A DNA stretch of 64,000 nt from JAPLHP01 sp963720375 (lineage in GTDB: Bacteria > Chloroflexota > Dehalococcoidia > UBA2247 > RBG-13-53-26). The notes under the pieces were generated by a model. That model was not told the DNA's origin. It saw only the letters and a list, made by a program, of their open reading frames with translations, and ran no database searches. Positions 17,027-24,713 of the stretch are shown here, piece by piece. The position numbers and the translations under genes are program-made. The stretch spans positions 1-64,000 of the forward strand of contig CAVRFM010000004.1 in NCBI GenBank assembly GCA_963720375.1. The letters are read 5' to 3'. Position 1 is the stretch's first letter. Each line of letters begins with the position of its first letter.

Positions 17027-17370
17027 TATTCAATCACTTCTTTGGATTGTGGTATTCTGCCTGGAATGAACGGGGGACGAGCTGTCTTGTGGTACACTGC
17101 TCTGCTCACAACTGACAGTCGCTGATGCTTCAAATTCATTTGGGAGTAATATCCCACTCTACATAATATCTCTTTATGCCGCAGTGCATTATCAGAACTT
17201 GGCTAGGATATGCAGTTAGACAATTTAGGTGGCTGAGCTGTGTCTGTCAAGTTAGCGAGGTTATATCAGTACCACCATGCTCTAAGACAGCCTGCAGAAG
17301 AGGACCTTTCAACTTGACATAACTACAGATTGCCAGCGTGATGGCATTGTATTTAGGTGCCTCTGACAAT
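17027..17370. other. Intergenic stretch, divergent promoters only
   Basis: No gene is supported. The stretch separates the divergent Nramp-related and radical-SAM genes. I looked for a magnesium M-box or other conserved leader upstream of the transporter on the minus strand and did not recognise one. Confidence 0.4.
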
Positions 17371-17399
17371 TTGAACCTGAACGAGGCTTAGGCTATCCT
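17371..17399 (+). promoter_or_regulatory. Promoter of the radical-SAM activase gene
   Basis: TTGAAC (17371-17376), a 17-base spacer and TATCCT (17394-17399) predict a transcription start at about 17405, exactly at the first ATG. A perfect aaggagg follows at 17410-17416. Confidence 0.5.
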
Positions 17400-17404
17400 A
17401 TTAT

Positions 17405-18355
17405 ATGGGAAGGAGGTTCAAGATAGACTCATCGCTGGAGCACAGCCCGATTCCGCCCAAGTTGGGTCTGATTTTCAATATTCAGAGATTTAGTATTCAC
17501 GATGGTCCTGGTATCAGGACCACTGTCTTTTTCAAGGGTTGTCCCCTGCGCTGTCGCTGGTGTTCTAATCCTGAGTCCTGGAACGACTACCCTGAGATTG
17601 TTACCAACGATGTCAAGTGCACGAAATGTGGCCGCTGTCAGCCGCTATGCCCGGTGGATGCGATAGTGGTGGATCAAGAGGGGCTGAAGCTTAATCGCTC
17701 ACTCTGTAATCTATGCCTGAAGTGTGCTGACATTTGTCCCACCGGGGCACTGGCAGTCACTGGCCAGTGGATGACTGTGGAAGAGGTGATGAAGGAAGTT
17801 GAGGCTGATAGCCTTTTTTATCAGAACTCTGGGGGTGGTGTCACCCTCTCTGGTGGTGAGCCTCTCATGCAGTGGGAATTCGCCCTGGAATTGCTGAAGG
17901 ATTGTAAAGAAAAGGGAATTCACACTGCCATCGAAACCTCTGGATATGCACCCTGGGAGGTGCTGGCCAAGGTTCTGGATTATACGGATCTGGCTCTCTT
18001 CGATATCAAACATATGGATGCAGCGCGGCACCAGTGGGGAACAGGTAAGAGCAACGATCTCATTCTCGATAATGCTCGGAGGACTGCGGCCAAGGTGAGG
18101 ACATGGCTCAGGGTGCCCCTCATCCCCGGATATAATGACTCTGAGTCGAATCTGAAGGCGGTAGCCAGTTTGGGTCTTGAGATTGGGGCAGAGAAGGTCT
18201 CTCTCCTTCCTTATCATATCTGGGGGAAGTCCAAATATGGCAGGCTGGGCCGGCAGTATCCTATGGAGCAGACGCCGCTTCCGTCTGACGACCTTGTCAA
18301 GCAGTGTGAGAAGGTCATTGCAGACGTGGGACTGAAAGCCACTATTGGCAGATGA
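17405..18355 (+). CDS. Glycyl-radical enzyme activating protein (radical SAM, PFL-AE type)
   Basis: It uses S-adenosylmethionine and a 4Fe-4S cluster to place a radical on a glycine of a partner enzyme. The motif is FKGCPLRCRWCSNPESW (CxxxCxxC near residue 46), preceded by SIHDGPGIRTTVF. A two-cluster ferredoxin insert follows (CTKCGRCQPLCPVDAIVV and CNLCLKCADICPTGALAV), as in activases of the glycerol dehydratase or benzylsuccinate synthase type. The SAM-binding GGGVTLSGGEPLMQWEF is present. No glycyl-radical enzyme is encoded in this window, so the partner is unknown. The start is odd: the ATG at 17405 lies at the predicted transcript start, while a perfect SD at 17410-17416 points to an ATA at 17423. 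A TTG at 17462 is a third option. Confidence 0.88.
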   Translation: MGRRFKIDSSLEHSPIPPKLGLIFNIQRFSIHDGPGIRTTVFFKGCPLRCRWCSNPESWNDYPEIVTNDVKCTKCGRCQPLCPVDAIVVDQEGLKLNRSLCNLCLKCADICPTGALAVTGQWMTVEEVMKEVEADSLFYQNSGGGVTLSGGEPLMQWEFALELLKDCKEKGIHTAIETSGYAPWEVLAKVLDYTDLALFDIKHMDAARHQWGTGKSNDLILDNARRTAAKVRTWLRVPLIPGYNDSESNLKAVASLGLEIGAEKVSLLPYHIWGKSKYGRLGRQYPMEQTPLPSDDLVKQCEKVIADVGLKATIGR

Positions 18356-18415
18356 CCTGTCCCGGAGAGATCAGGGGAGATATTCTCGGAGGCAGTTCCC
18401 TTCGAAGAACCGGAG

Positions 18416-18859
18416 ATGCCTGTTATGGATGATGCAGGGACAACATACTCTCAAAAGGTGATTACCTACTGCTTGAATCCGAGGAACGTGGGCGAATTCA
18501 AACGTCCTGATGGGTTTGGAAGGGCGAGCCGACCCTGCGGGGATACCCTTCAGATCTGTCTCCAGGTGAGAGACGGCAGAGTTGTGGATGCCAGATTCAC
18601 CACTGATGGCTGTGGACCGACTATTGCATGTGGCAGCATGGCAACGGAGCTGGTGAAGGGGAAAACCATCACCGAGGCCCTGGCAATCACCGAGGATGAT
18701 ATTCTAAATGCTCTGGATGGATTGCCTGAGTCCGAGGTTCACTGTGCTGCTCTGGCAACGAACACATTAAAGCTGGCGCTCAGCGATTACATTTCCCTGC
18801 AGCGGGAGCCGTGGAAACGGGCCTACCGGAAAATAGAGCCTTTTGTTTCCAGCAGCTAA
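18416..18859 (+). CDS. IscU/NifU-like Fe-S scaffold protein
   Basis: A 147-residue protein of the NifU N-terminal fold. The three cluster cysteines are placed as expected: SRPCGDTLQICLQV near 42, TTDGCGPTIACGSMATELVK near 70, and VHCAALATNTL near 108. The usual Asp after the first Cys (CGD) is also present. Such scaffolds assemble Fe-S clusters for transfer. No cysteine desulfurase is adjacent, so it may serve the radical-SAM and ferredoxin proteins nearby. ATGs at 18416 and 18425 are both possible. It is followed by a terminator-like hairpin. Confidence 0.85.
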   Translation: MPVMDDAGTTYSQKVITYCLNPRNVGEFKRPDGFGRASRPCGDTLQICLQVRDGRVVDARFTTDGCGPTIACGSMATELVKGKTITEALAITEDDILNALDGLPESEVHCAALATNTLKLALSDYISLQREPWKRAYRKIEPFVSSS

Positions 18860-18944
18860 ACAAGTCCATTACTATCTTTGCCCGCCAGCTTACTGGTGGG
18901 GATCACTTGTTGAAGTTCCAAAGCAGCATTCCCTAGTAGTGGGT

Positions 18945-18975
18945 CCCCGCAAAATCGCAGATTTTGTGGGGTTTT
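18945..18975. terminator. Terminator hairpin between converging genes
   Basis: ccccgcaaaatc (18945-18956) pairs with gattttgtgggg (18960-18971) over a 3-base loop with one G-U pair, followed by tttt. It lies between the scaffold gene and thioredoxin, which converge. Confidence 0.7.
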
Positions 18976-18976
18976 A

Positions 18977-19294
18977 CTAGAGTAGCCCCTGCACCTTCGA
19001 ACGGAGCGTTTTTTCGGGAACGGCACCCATACTCTGGTCGATCAACTGGCCATTCTTGAAGAATATCAGCACGGGTATGCTCATCACCTTGTATTTCGAA
19101 GCCAGTTGCTGATTTTCATCTACATTGACCTTGCAGAACTTCAATTTTCCCTTGAATTCCTCTGAGAGTTTTTCCACGATAGGCCCGATCATGCGGCAGG
19201 GGCCGCACCAGGGGGCCCAGAAATCTACTACGACAGGGAGGTTGGATTTCAAGACCTGTTGCTCGAAGTCCTTGTCGCTTATCTCAATCACCAT
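18977..19294 (-). CDS. trxA: Thioredoxin
   Basis: A typical 105-residue thioredoxin: VVDFWAPWCGPCRMIGPIVE with the WCGPC redox site near 28-32, KVNVDENQQLASKY and the cis-Pro loop VMSIPVLIFF near 72. It reduces disulfides in the cytoplasm. The start has AGAAGGAG 8 bases upstream. It is encoded opposite to the Fe-S genes on both sides; several thioredoxin or CxxC proteins cluster in this part of the window. Confidence 0.95.
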   Translation of the reverse strand: MVIEISDKDFEQQVLKSNLPVVVDFWAPWCGPCRMIGPIVEKLSEEFKGKLKFCKVNVDENQQLASKYKVMSIPVLIFFKNGQLIDQSMGAVPEKTLRSKVQGLL

Positions 19295-19422
19295 TGCGTT
19301 TTTCTCCTTCTGTGCAAGAGGCCATCGCCATGACTATTGCCAACTTGCTTATAATATCAGAGGTTATGATGGTAAAATGAGCTGATTTTGCCTGAGATGG
19401 GGCCATTATATCCCCTGAGGCG

Positions 19423-20133
19423 GTGTCTGGCAATTCGAGCAAAAGCATATTTGTTTCTGGAGAAGACCATATAGCAGAAGAAATCGTTCTTACTATCGAT
19501 GGCAGGGAGATCAAAGCCCGCAAAGGCGAAAGGCTCCTCTGGGCGGCTTTGGATCACGACATTTATATTCCCAGTCTCTGTGCCATTCGGGAAGCCGATT
19601 TGCCCTTTGGCGGTTGCCGGCTCTGCTTCGTTGAGATCGAGGGCAGGCGAGCTCCGGTGACTGCCTGCAGTCAGTTCGTTGAGGAGGGGATGGTGGTACT
19701 TACCAGTACCCCCAAGGTGAAACGATTGCGCCGTACTGCCTTTGAGCTCCTCCTCTCGCATCACCATCTAGATTGTGCCCACTGTGCCAGGAATCGGAAT
19801 TGTGAACTCCAGCGGATTGCTGCCCGCGAAGGGTTCAAGCTGAAACTGCAGAGGTTCCGGCGCATTCCCAGGTCGTTGCCTATAGATTCCAGTCATCCCC
19901 TCTTTATTTACGACCCGAATAAGTGCGTTCTTTGTGGCAAGTGTGTCTGGGTCTGCCATGAGCGGGGTATCGGCAGCATCGATTTTGCCCATAGAGGTAT
20001 TGATACCAGGGTGAGCACTTTCGATAATATTCCGCTGATTGATTCTAGCTGTGATTCCTGTCTCGAATGTGTGCGGGTTTGCCCTGTGGGCTCCCTGGTT
20101 ATCAGGGACGGCAAAAAATCTACTGAGGGGTGA
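19423..20133 (+). CDS. HoxU/NuoG-like iron-sulfur electron-transfer subunit
   Basis: A 236-residue ferredoxin-like protein equal to the N-terminal part of NuoG, HoxU or [FeFe]-hydrogenase. In order: a 2Fe-2S domain (PSLCAIREADLPFGGCRLC and TACSQ), the His-Cys cluster motif HLDCAHCARNRNCELQ near 115, and two 4Fe-4S motifs (CVLCGKCVWVCHE near 166 and CDSCLECVRVCPVG near 205). It stops where the catalytic domain of a hydrogenase or NuoG would begin. No NuoE, NuoF or hydrogenase gene is in the window, so it is an orphan electron carrier here. It starts at a GTG with tgagg just upstream. It overlaps the frame of the next gene. Confidence 0.85.
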   Translation: MSGNSSKSIFVSGEDHIAEEIVLTIDGREIKARKGERLLWAALDHDIYIPSLCAIREADLPFGGCRLCFVEIEGRRAPVTACSQFVEEGMVVLTSTPKVKRLRRTAFELLLSHHHLDCAHCARNRNCELQRIAAREGFKLKLQRFRRIPRSLPIDSSHPLFIYDPNKCVLCGKCVWVCHERGIGSIDFAHRGIDTRVSTFDNIPLIDSSCDSCLECVRVCPVGSLVIRDGKKSTEG

Positions 20134-20138
20134 GCAAA

Positions 20139-20984
20139 ATGGGACTTCGCATAACTACTTTGAGTGAGAATGCGGTTTCATCAGCCATGCCGCGGGGACT
20201 GCTCGGGGAGTGGGGCCTGAGTGTCCTGGTGGAGGCGGATAATGTCAGGATTCTTCTGGATGCGGGACAGAGTGTTTCTGCTGTTAATAACGGCGATCTT
20301 CTTGGCGTAGAGTGGACTCGAATAGATGCCGTAGTCCTCAGTCATGGACACTACGATCACACTGCTGGCTTGCGAAGGGCGCTGGGCAAGATCGGGAAGC
20401 GGGTGGGGGTGATTGCGCATCCTGATGTGTGGACGGCGAAGTATCTACAGATAGCCAAGGATAAAGCCCCTGCCTATATTGGAATACCATGCCAGAAAGT
20501 GGAACTGGAAAGCCTGGGTGCCGACTTTCAACTCACTCACGATCCCGTGTGGCTGTCGGAGAATGTAGTCACCAGCGGCGAGATTCCGATGACTACTGAT
20601 TACGAGAGCATCGACCCCGGTCTTTACGTTGGAGAGGGTGGCGAGTTTCTCCCTGATCCTTTGGCGGATGATCAGGCCATCTTCATCAAGACAGATAGGG
20701 GGTTGGTGGTTATTCTGGGCTGTGCTCACCGTGGGGTTATCAATACTTTACGTCATGCTCGGAGTATCACTGGCGTGGATCTTATTCATACCGTGGTCGG
20801 AGGGACGCACCTCATTCGGGCGTCTGAGGCGCAACTGGAGATGACCATCGCTGATCTGAAAGGGCTTGGTGTGCAGAGGTTGGGGGTATCTCACTGCACT
20901 GGCATGACGGCAGCAGTGCGGCTGGCTCAGGAGTTTGGTCAGAATTTCTTCTTCAATAACGCCGGCACACGGATTACCCTTTGA
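20139..20984 (+). CDS. Metallo-beta-lactamase-fold hydrolase
   Basis: A 281-residue MBL-fold protein. The metal-binding motif is LSHGHYDHTAGLRR near 70, and further ligands lie in ILGCAHRGVINTL near 195 and the C-terminal GVSHCTGMTA. This pattern matches the subfamily with MJ0301 and the tetrahydromethanopterin-related RFA-P synthase, but the reaction cannot be read from the sequence. I take the ATG at 20139, since gaggggtgag precedes it; a GTG at 20130 overlaps the previous stop. It is translationally linked to the ferredoxin gene, which suggests a shared task. Confidence 0.82.
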   Translation: MGLRITTLSENAVSSAMPRGLLGEWGLSVLVEADNVRILLDAGQSVSAVNNGDLLGVEWTRIDAVVLSHGHYDHTAGLRRALGKIGKRVGVIAHPDVWTAKYLQIAKDKAPAYIGIPCQKVELESLGADFQLTHDPVWLSENVVTSGEIPMTTDYESIDPGLYVGEGGEFLPDPLADDQAIFIKTDRGLVVILGCAHRGVINTLRHARSITGVDLIHTVVGGTHLIRASEAQLEMTIADLKGLGVQRLGVSHCTGMTAAVRLAQEFGQNFFFNNAGTRITL

Positions 20985-21006
20985 GGATTATTTGTTATTA
21001 GTGAAT

Positions 21007-21477
21007 ATGGCAGGCATGGATAGGCTTGCACGTTTTTGGAAGGTTGCCCTTCTGGTGGCTCTGGTAGCCTTGCTTCTTATCAGTGCGGCAGGTTGCGTTA
21101 TAAGTAGTGGAGGAGCCGAATCGAAAGTAAATTGGCTCTATAACACGGATGATGCCTTAAGCCGGGCGCAAAGTGAGAACAAGCCTATAATGATAGACTT
21201 TTATGCTGACTGGTGTACTTGGTGCAAGCGACTGGACTCAGATACCTACTCCGACGATAACCTGAGCGCTTTCCTGAACGAGAGTTTTATCTGCTTGAAG
21301 AGCAATACACAGAAAAGCGACCTATATGGTAGGTACGGCATAACGGCGCTTCCCACAATTGTTTTTCTCTCGCCGCAAGGGACGGAGATCGGTGAGAGAA
21401 TTCCTGGCTATCAACCTCCGGCCCAATTCTATCAGAGCGTCCAGGCGGTACTGAGCCAATGGAGTTCTCAGCGCTGA
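21007..21477 (+). CDS. Thioredoxin-like lipoprotein
   Basis: A membrane-anchored thioredoxin-fold protein facing outward. After a hydrophobic signal segment (VALLVALVALLLISAAGC) comes a lipobox-type Cys, then a DsbD-gamma/thioredoxin_7-type domain: IDFYADWCTWCKRLDSDTYS with the WCTWC redox pair, and ITALPTIVFLSPQG with the cis-Pro. The frame is open 24 codons further up, inside the previous gene, but the signal peptide favours a start at 21007 or 21016. It is followed by a CxxC miniprotein and a membrane ferredoxin, which together suggest transfer of reducing power across the membrane. Confidence 0.82.
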   Translation: MAGMDRLARFWKVALLVALVALLLISAAGCVISSGGAESKVNWLYNTDDALSRAQSENKPIMIDFYADWCTWCKRLDSDTYSDDNLSAFLNESFICLKSNTQKSDLYGRYGITALPTIVFLSPQGTEIGERIPGYQPPAQFYQSVQAVLSQWSSQR

Positions 21478-21505
21478 TGATAGTGCGTGTAGGGAGACTC
21501 GGGAC

Positions 21506-21652
21506 ATGAAGTGTAATAGATTACTCACTATTCGCTTAGTGCTGCTGGGCCTGTTCATTGTATCTGTAGCTGTCTTTGCGGCAGCCCAGTATGGCCTCGT
21601 TCAGAGCTTTGTCAGGTTTCTGTGCACCTCTTGCCTGGGACTGGGTGGCTGA
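21506..21652 (+). CDS. 48-residue membrane protein with a CxxC
   Basis: A short frame from ATG (agggag 9 bases upstream) to TGA. It begins MKCNRLLTIRLVLLGLFIVS, has one hydrophobic span, and ends in FVRFLCTSCLGLGG with a CTSC pair just outside the span. It lies exactly between the thioredoxin-like lipoprotein and the membrane ferredoxin, and its stop is within the SD region of the latter. I infer a redox-relay subunit: the CxxC could exchange disulfides with the lipoprotein. I do not recognise a family. Confidence 0.65.
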   Translation: MKCNRLLTIRLVLLGLFIVSVAVFAAAQYGLVQSFVRFLCTSCLGLGG

Positions 21653-21658
21653 GGCTCA

Positions 21659-22434
21659 ATGAGGAAGCTAAGATGGTCGATACAGTTCCTTGCCCTGGCT
21701 CTGGCTAATATTGGCTTCATACAAATCCTGAAAACAGGCATCCCCTGCCCCTTCTTCTATTGCTACGGTTGCCCGGCAGCTGCCTTCGCCTGCCCCATAG
21801 GCGTCTTCCAGCATTATGCTGCTCTGCAGCAGTTCCCCTTCTATGCTCTGGGTGTGGTGGGCCTGTTTAGTTTGGCCCTGGGGCGGTTCTGGTGCGGCTG
21901 GGCTTGCCCCTTTGGCACAGTTCAGGACCTGGTTGCCTGGATCAGACGGCGTGATGACACACTCCGACTCCCCCGTGTTGCCTGGACCAAGTTTTTGATC
22001 CTGGGGGTGGTTCTACTTCTGGCTTGGCTGGCTGCGGAGACCCTCTTTTGCAAGGTTTGTCCGGCAGGCAGCCTCTTTGCTGCCATCCCGCACCGGTTTG
22101 TGTCACCTGAGCTTGACTTCGGGACTTTCTTCTATGTTCACCTGGCGACGCTGGCAGTAGTGCTGGTGGCCTTCTTTCTCATCGGGCGGTTCTGGTGTTG
22201 CTACCTCTGTCCACTCGGTGCTATATTTGGCGCTTTCAATCCGGTAAGCATATTGAAAGTGAAGGTGGACTTCAGTAAATGTAACCACTGTGAGAACTGC
22301 CTCAAGGTTTGCCCCCAGCCAAAATCGAGAAACTGGAGGAGATAGAGAATTGTACTGACTGCACCCGCTGTGGCAAATGTATCGAGTCCTGCGGCTCAGA
22401 GGCAGTGAAAATCTCCGCCTCCTTCAAAGAGTAG
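21659..22434 (+). pseudogene. NapH-like membrane 4Fe-4S protein, frameshifted near the C-terminus
   Basis: A polytopic ferredoxin like NapH or CcoG. It has several spans and conserved cysteine motifs at membrane edges (GRFWCGWACPFGTVQDLVAW near 77, GRFWCCYLCPLGAIFGAFNP near 178), then a ferredoxin motif CNHCENCLKVCP near 209. The frame stops at 22345, but the -1 frame carries on without a gap as IENCTDCTRCGKCIESCGSE to the stop at 22434. That is the second 4Fe-4S motif expected here. One lost A in the aaaa run near 22322 would explain it. It may be a sequencing error, a real mutation or frameshifting. It would pass electrons through the membrane to the thioredoxin-like partners. Confidence 0.8.
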
Positions 22435-22494
22435 TTTGCATTCTGCTCCTTGCTTGCTAGAATGACCCCAACAAGAATTATTGAGGTGATCAAG

Positions 22495-22800
22495 ATGGCA
22501 GTAGCAGAGATAAGTATTATTCCCATCGGCACAGGCAGCCCTTCTGTGAGCGAGCATGTGGTCAGAGCGGTCAGGGTTTTGCGTCGAGAGAAAAGCCTGA
22601 AGTACGAGATTACCTCGATGGGGACGATTATCGAGGGAGATCCTGAGGCTATACTGAGGGTTTCCGGGAAGATGCATCAGGCTGTTCTTGATGGCGGTGC
22701 TCAGAGGGTGGTAACCACCATTAAGATCGATGACCGAAGAGACAAGCACCTGACCATGAGCGGCAAGGTGGAGTCGGTGAGGAAAAAGCTGGGGCGCTAG
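22495..22800 (+). CDS. MTH1187-family thiamine-binding protein
   Basis: A 101-residue protein of the MTH1187/YkoF superfamily: MAVAEISIIPIGTGSPSVSE, then YEITSMGTIIEGD and VVTTIKIDDRRDK. Members form ferredoxin-like dimers and have been linked to thiamine or HMP binding. The frame is open 15 codons further, but gaggt at 22483-22487 and the family pattern favour the ATG at 22495. Confidence 0.88.
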   Translation: MAVAEISIIPIGTGSPSVSEHVVRAVRVLRREKSLKYEITSMGTIIEGDPEAILRVSGKMHQAVLDGGAQRVVTTIKIDDRRDKHLTMSGKVESVRKKLGR

Positions 22801-22832
22801 ATATCAGAGAGCCCTCTGGCCGCGTTTGAAAG

Positions 22833-23375
22833 CTACAACTGGCTCAGGATTTCCGCCACTCTGTGCGCTGTCGTCCCGGTCAGCGTAGCACACTTCTCGA
22901 TGGTCTCCGGACCCCGTGGGCCAAAATAGTGATTAACCACTTCATTCATGTCAAACCAGTTGACACCGGTGATTTCTGAACAGACAGTACTCTTGAACAT
23001 CGGCTTGAACCAGAGAGTTAGCTGGTGCGAGGGCTCGAAGGCCGGCAGGATAGCCTCAAGCCCCTGGTCGATGCTGGTTCGTCCCACTCTGGCGCTGATA
23101 AGTACGAAGCCAGTGGTCAATGCGCCGCAGGTCAAGCCGCAGCTGCCTCCACCCTGGAGACCACCTATCGCTTTGAACCAGAAGTCATCCCTGAGTTCCA
23201 GAACATCTTGAAATGCCTGGAACATCGATTGAGAACAGCCAAAACACTTCTTGTAGTTCTCGTATGCCAGCTTGCCTACCCTTTCCCGATTAGCCTCTGA
23301 ACTGAATACCTCTCTGGTTCTCTCATCAAACTTCCTGGCGAAGTCGGTCATTGCCTCATGTTCCCCCGCTTTCAT
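22833..23375 (-). CDS. C_GCAxxG_C_C family redox protein
   Basis: A 180-residue protein with the motifs CFGCSQSMFQAFQDVL near 44 and GGLQGGGSCGLTCGALTTGF near 71, which define a family of putative redox-active or metal-binding proteins in anaerobes. A further Cys lies in KSTVCSEITG. The biochemical role is unknown. A strong AAAGGAGG precedes the ATG. It is a single gene between divergent and convergent neighbours. Confidence 0.82.
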   Translation of the reverse strand: MKAGEHEAMTDFARKFDERTREVFSSEANRERVGKLAYENYKKCFGCSQSMFQAFQDVLELRDDFWFKAIGGLQGGGSCGLTCGALTTGFVLISARVGRTSIDQGLEAILPAFEPSHQLTLWFKPMFKSTVCSEITGVNWFDMNEVVNHYFGPRGPETIEKCATLTGTTAHRVAEILSQL

Positions 23376-23557
23376 TTGGCCTCCTTTTAGTGATCTCTGG
23401 CATAGACTTTAGCATAACTGGTTTAAGTCCACCATTGGTTAAGCCGACTCCATTGTGCTCCTGAACGGTGTTACGGGACCACCCACCGTGATAGAATAAG
23501 CGGTGTTGCAGCCTGGAATGAATAGAAACAGCCATGCCATTGTGATGGGGGTGCACG

Positions 23558-24013
23558 TTGAAAATTGGCGTTCTCTCTGATACCCACGTTGATTCACTCG
23601 GGCAGATCCCGTCCCCGATTCTGAAAGCTCTGGGTGAGGTGGACCTCATCGTGCATGCTGGCGATTTCACCGAAACGGCAGTGCTGGAGGGGCTCAGGAC
23701 GCTGGCGGAAGTGAAGGCGGTAGCCGGCAACATGGACTCCAATGAACTCAAGAGGATACTTCCTCGGAAGGAGCAGTTCATGGTCGGCGGGAAAAGGGTA
23801 GGGCTGACTCATGGTTCAGGTCCGCCCTGGGGATTGGCAGGCAAGGTGAGAGATATGTTCGACAATGTGGATCTTATCATTTACGGTCATTCGCACCAGT
23901 TGGTGAATGAATACATCAACGGAGCTCTCTTGTTTAACCCGGGTCGGTGTAAGACCTCCTTCGGCATCCTGACCATCGGCGATGAGATAAAGGCCGAGAT
24001 AATAAGGGTTTGA
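23558..24013 (+). CDS. YfcE/MJ0936-type metallophosphoesterase
   Basis: A 151-residue calcineurin-like phosphodiesterase with all metal motifs: GVLSDTHVD, VHAGDFTE, AGNMDS, THGSG and YGHSHQ. Relatives hydrolyse model phosphodiesters with Mn2+, but the natural substrate is not known. It starts at a TTG with gggggtg upstream. It is a single gene ahead of the zinc-uptake operon. Confidence 0.88.
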   Translation: MKIGVLSDTHVDSLGQIPSPILKALGEVDLIVHAGDFTETAVLEGLRTLAEVKAVAGNMDSNELKRILPRKEQFMVGGKRVGLTHGSGPPWGLAGKVRDMFDNVDLIIYGHSHQLVNEYINGALLFNPGRCKTSFGILTIGDEIKAEIIRV

Positions 24014-24102
24014 GAATGGCATAATAACCGCAAGTTGGTGCCAGCCCCTGATGATGTGCGTAGTAGTCCTTGTAATGACTGGTGGCCCTAGGTTGTGCCC
24101 GT

Positions 24103-24143
24103 AATGCAATACTATTGCATTTGCTCTCTGGTTATGCTATAGT
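24103..24143 (+). promoter_or_regulatory. Zur-type operator overlapping the fur/znu promoter
   Basis: aatgcaatactattgcatt (24103-24121) is a perfect 8-bp inverted repeat around act, of the size and AT-rich form of Fur-family operators. Its right half includes a -35-like TTGCAT (24115-24120), followed after 17 bases by TATAGT (24138-24143). A Fur-family protein bound here would block RNA polymerase, giving feedback control of the operon by its first gene. Confidence 0.7.
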
Positions 24144-24176
24144 TCGGCTGGCTGTTGTGGGGACTGGAGTCTGTAG

Positions 24177-24599
24177 ATGTCTTTCGTTGAGTATTCCATA
24201 AAGGTGCTGCGCTCCAGAGGCTATAAGGTGACCAAGCCCCGAAAGCAGGTACTTGAGGCTGTTAAGAATGCTGCGGGGCCGGTGTCGCCCTATGACATTG
24301 AAAGAATGGTGCAGCAGCAGGGCGAGCATCTGGACCCTGTCACTGTCTACCGGGTGATAAACCTGTTGTGTTCCTTGAACCTGGTGCATAAAATCCTGTC
24401 ACGCGGAGGATTCGTTAAATGTGATCTGCTTGAGGAACCGGGCTGCCATCGTTTTCTGGTATGCCGTGGCTGCGGAACACTCCAGGAGTTCACTGATGAT
24501 GCACTATGTCGTCAGGAGAGTCAGATTGCCCAGAGATTGGGATTTCAGGCTGAGCATCATCTGACTGAATCCTCAGGGCTTTGTCAGCGCTGTCGTTAG
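24177..24599 (+). CDS. zur: Fur-family regulator, probably Zur
   Basis: A 140-residue Fur-family repressor: wHTH at 10-75 (VTKPRKQVLEAVKNA, HLDPVTVYRVINLL), then a dimerisation domain with metal residues. Structural-zinc CxxC pairs are CRGCG near 98 and CQRC at the end. The His-rich HDHH of iron-sensing Fur is not seen, and the next three genes encode a zinc-type ABC importer, so zinc is the likely ligand. The palindrome upstream suggests self-regulation. Mn or Fe sensing is not excluded. Confidence 0.85.
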   Translation: MSFVEYSIKVLRSRGYKVTKPRKQVLEAVKNAAGPVSPYDIERMVQQQGEHLDPVTVYRVINLLCSLNLVHKILSRGGFVKCDLLEEPGCHRFLVCRGCGTLQEFTDDALCRQESQIAQRLGFQAEHHLTESSGLCQRCR

Positions 24600-24713
24600 G
24601 ACGTCTTATGCAGAAGGGGGGCCTTTGTTTAGACTTGGTAGGCAACGATTTCGGTGCGCAAAATTATCAATAACGCAAGTGAAAGGGTCGAAAATATAGC
24701 AGCGGGACACAAG

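Noticed and set aside
17027..17230. Possible Mg2+ M-box riboswitch before the Nramp-related gene
   Set aside because: I could not recognise the conserved M-box core words on the minus strand.
22280..22345. Programmed -1 frameshift in the membrane ferredoxin
   Set aside because: No slippery heptamer in the correct phase and no clear downstream structure; a lost base in an A run is simpler.
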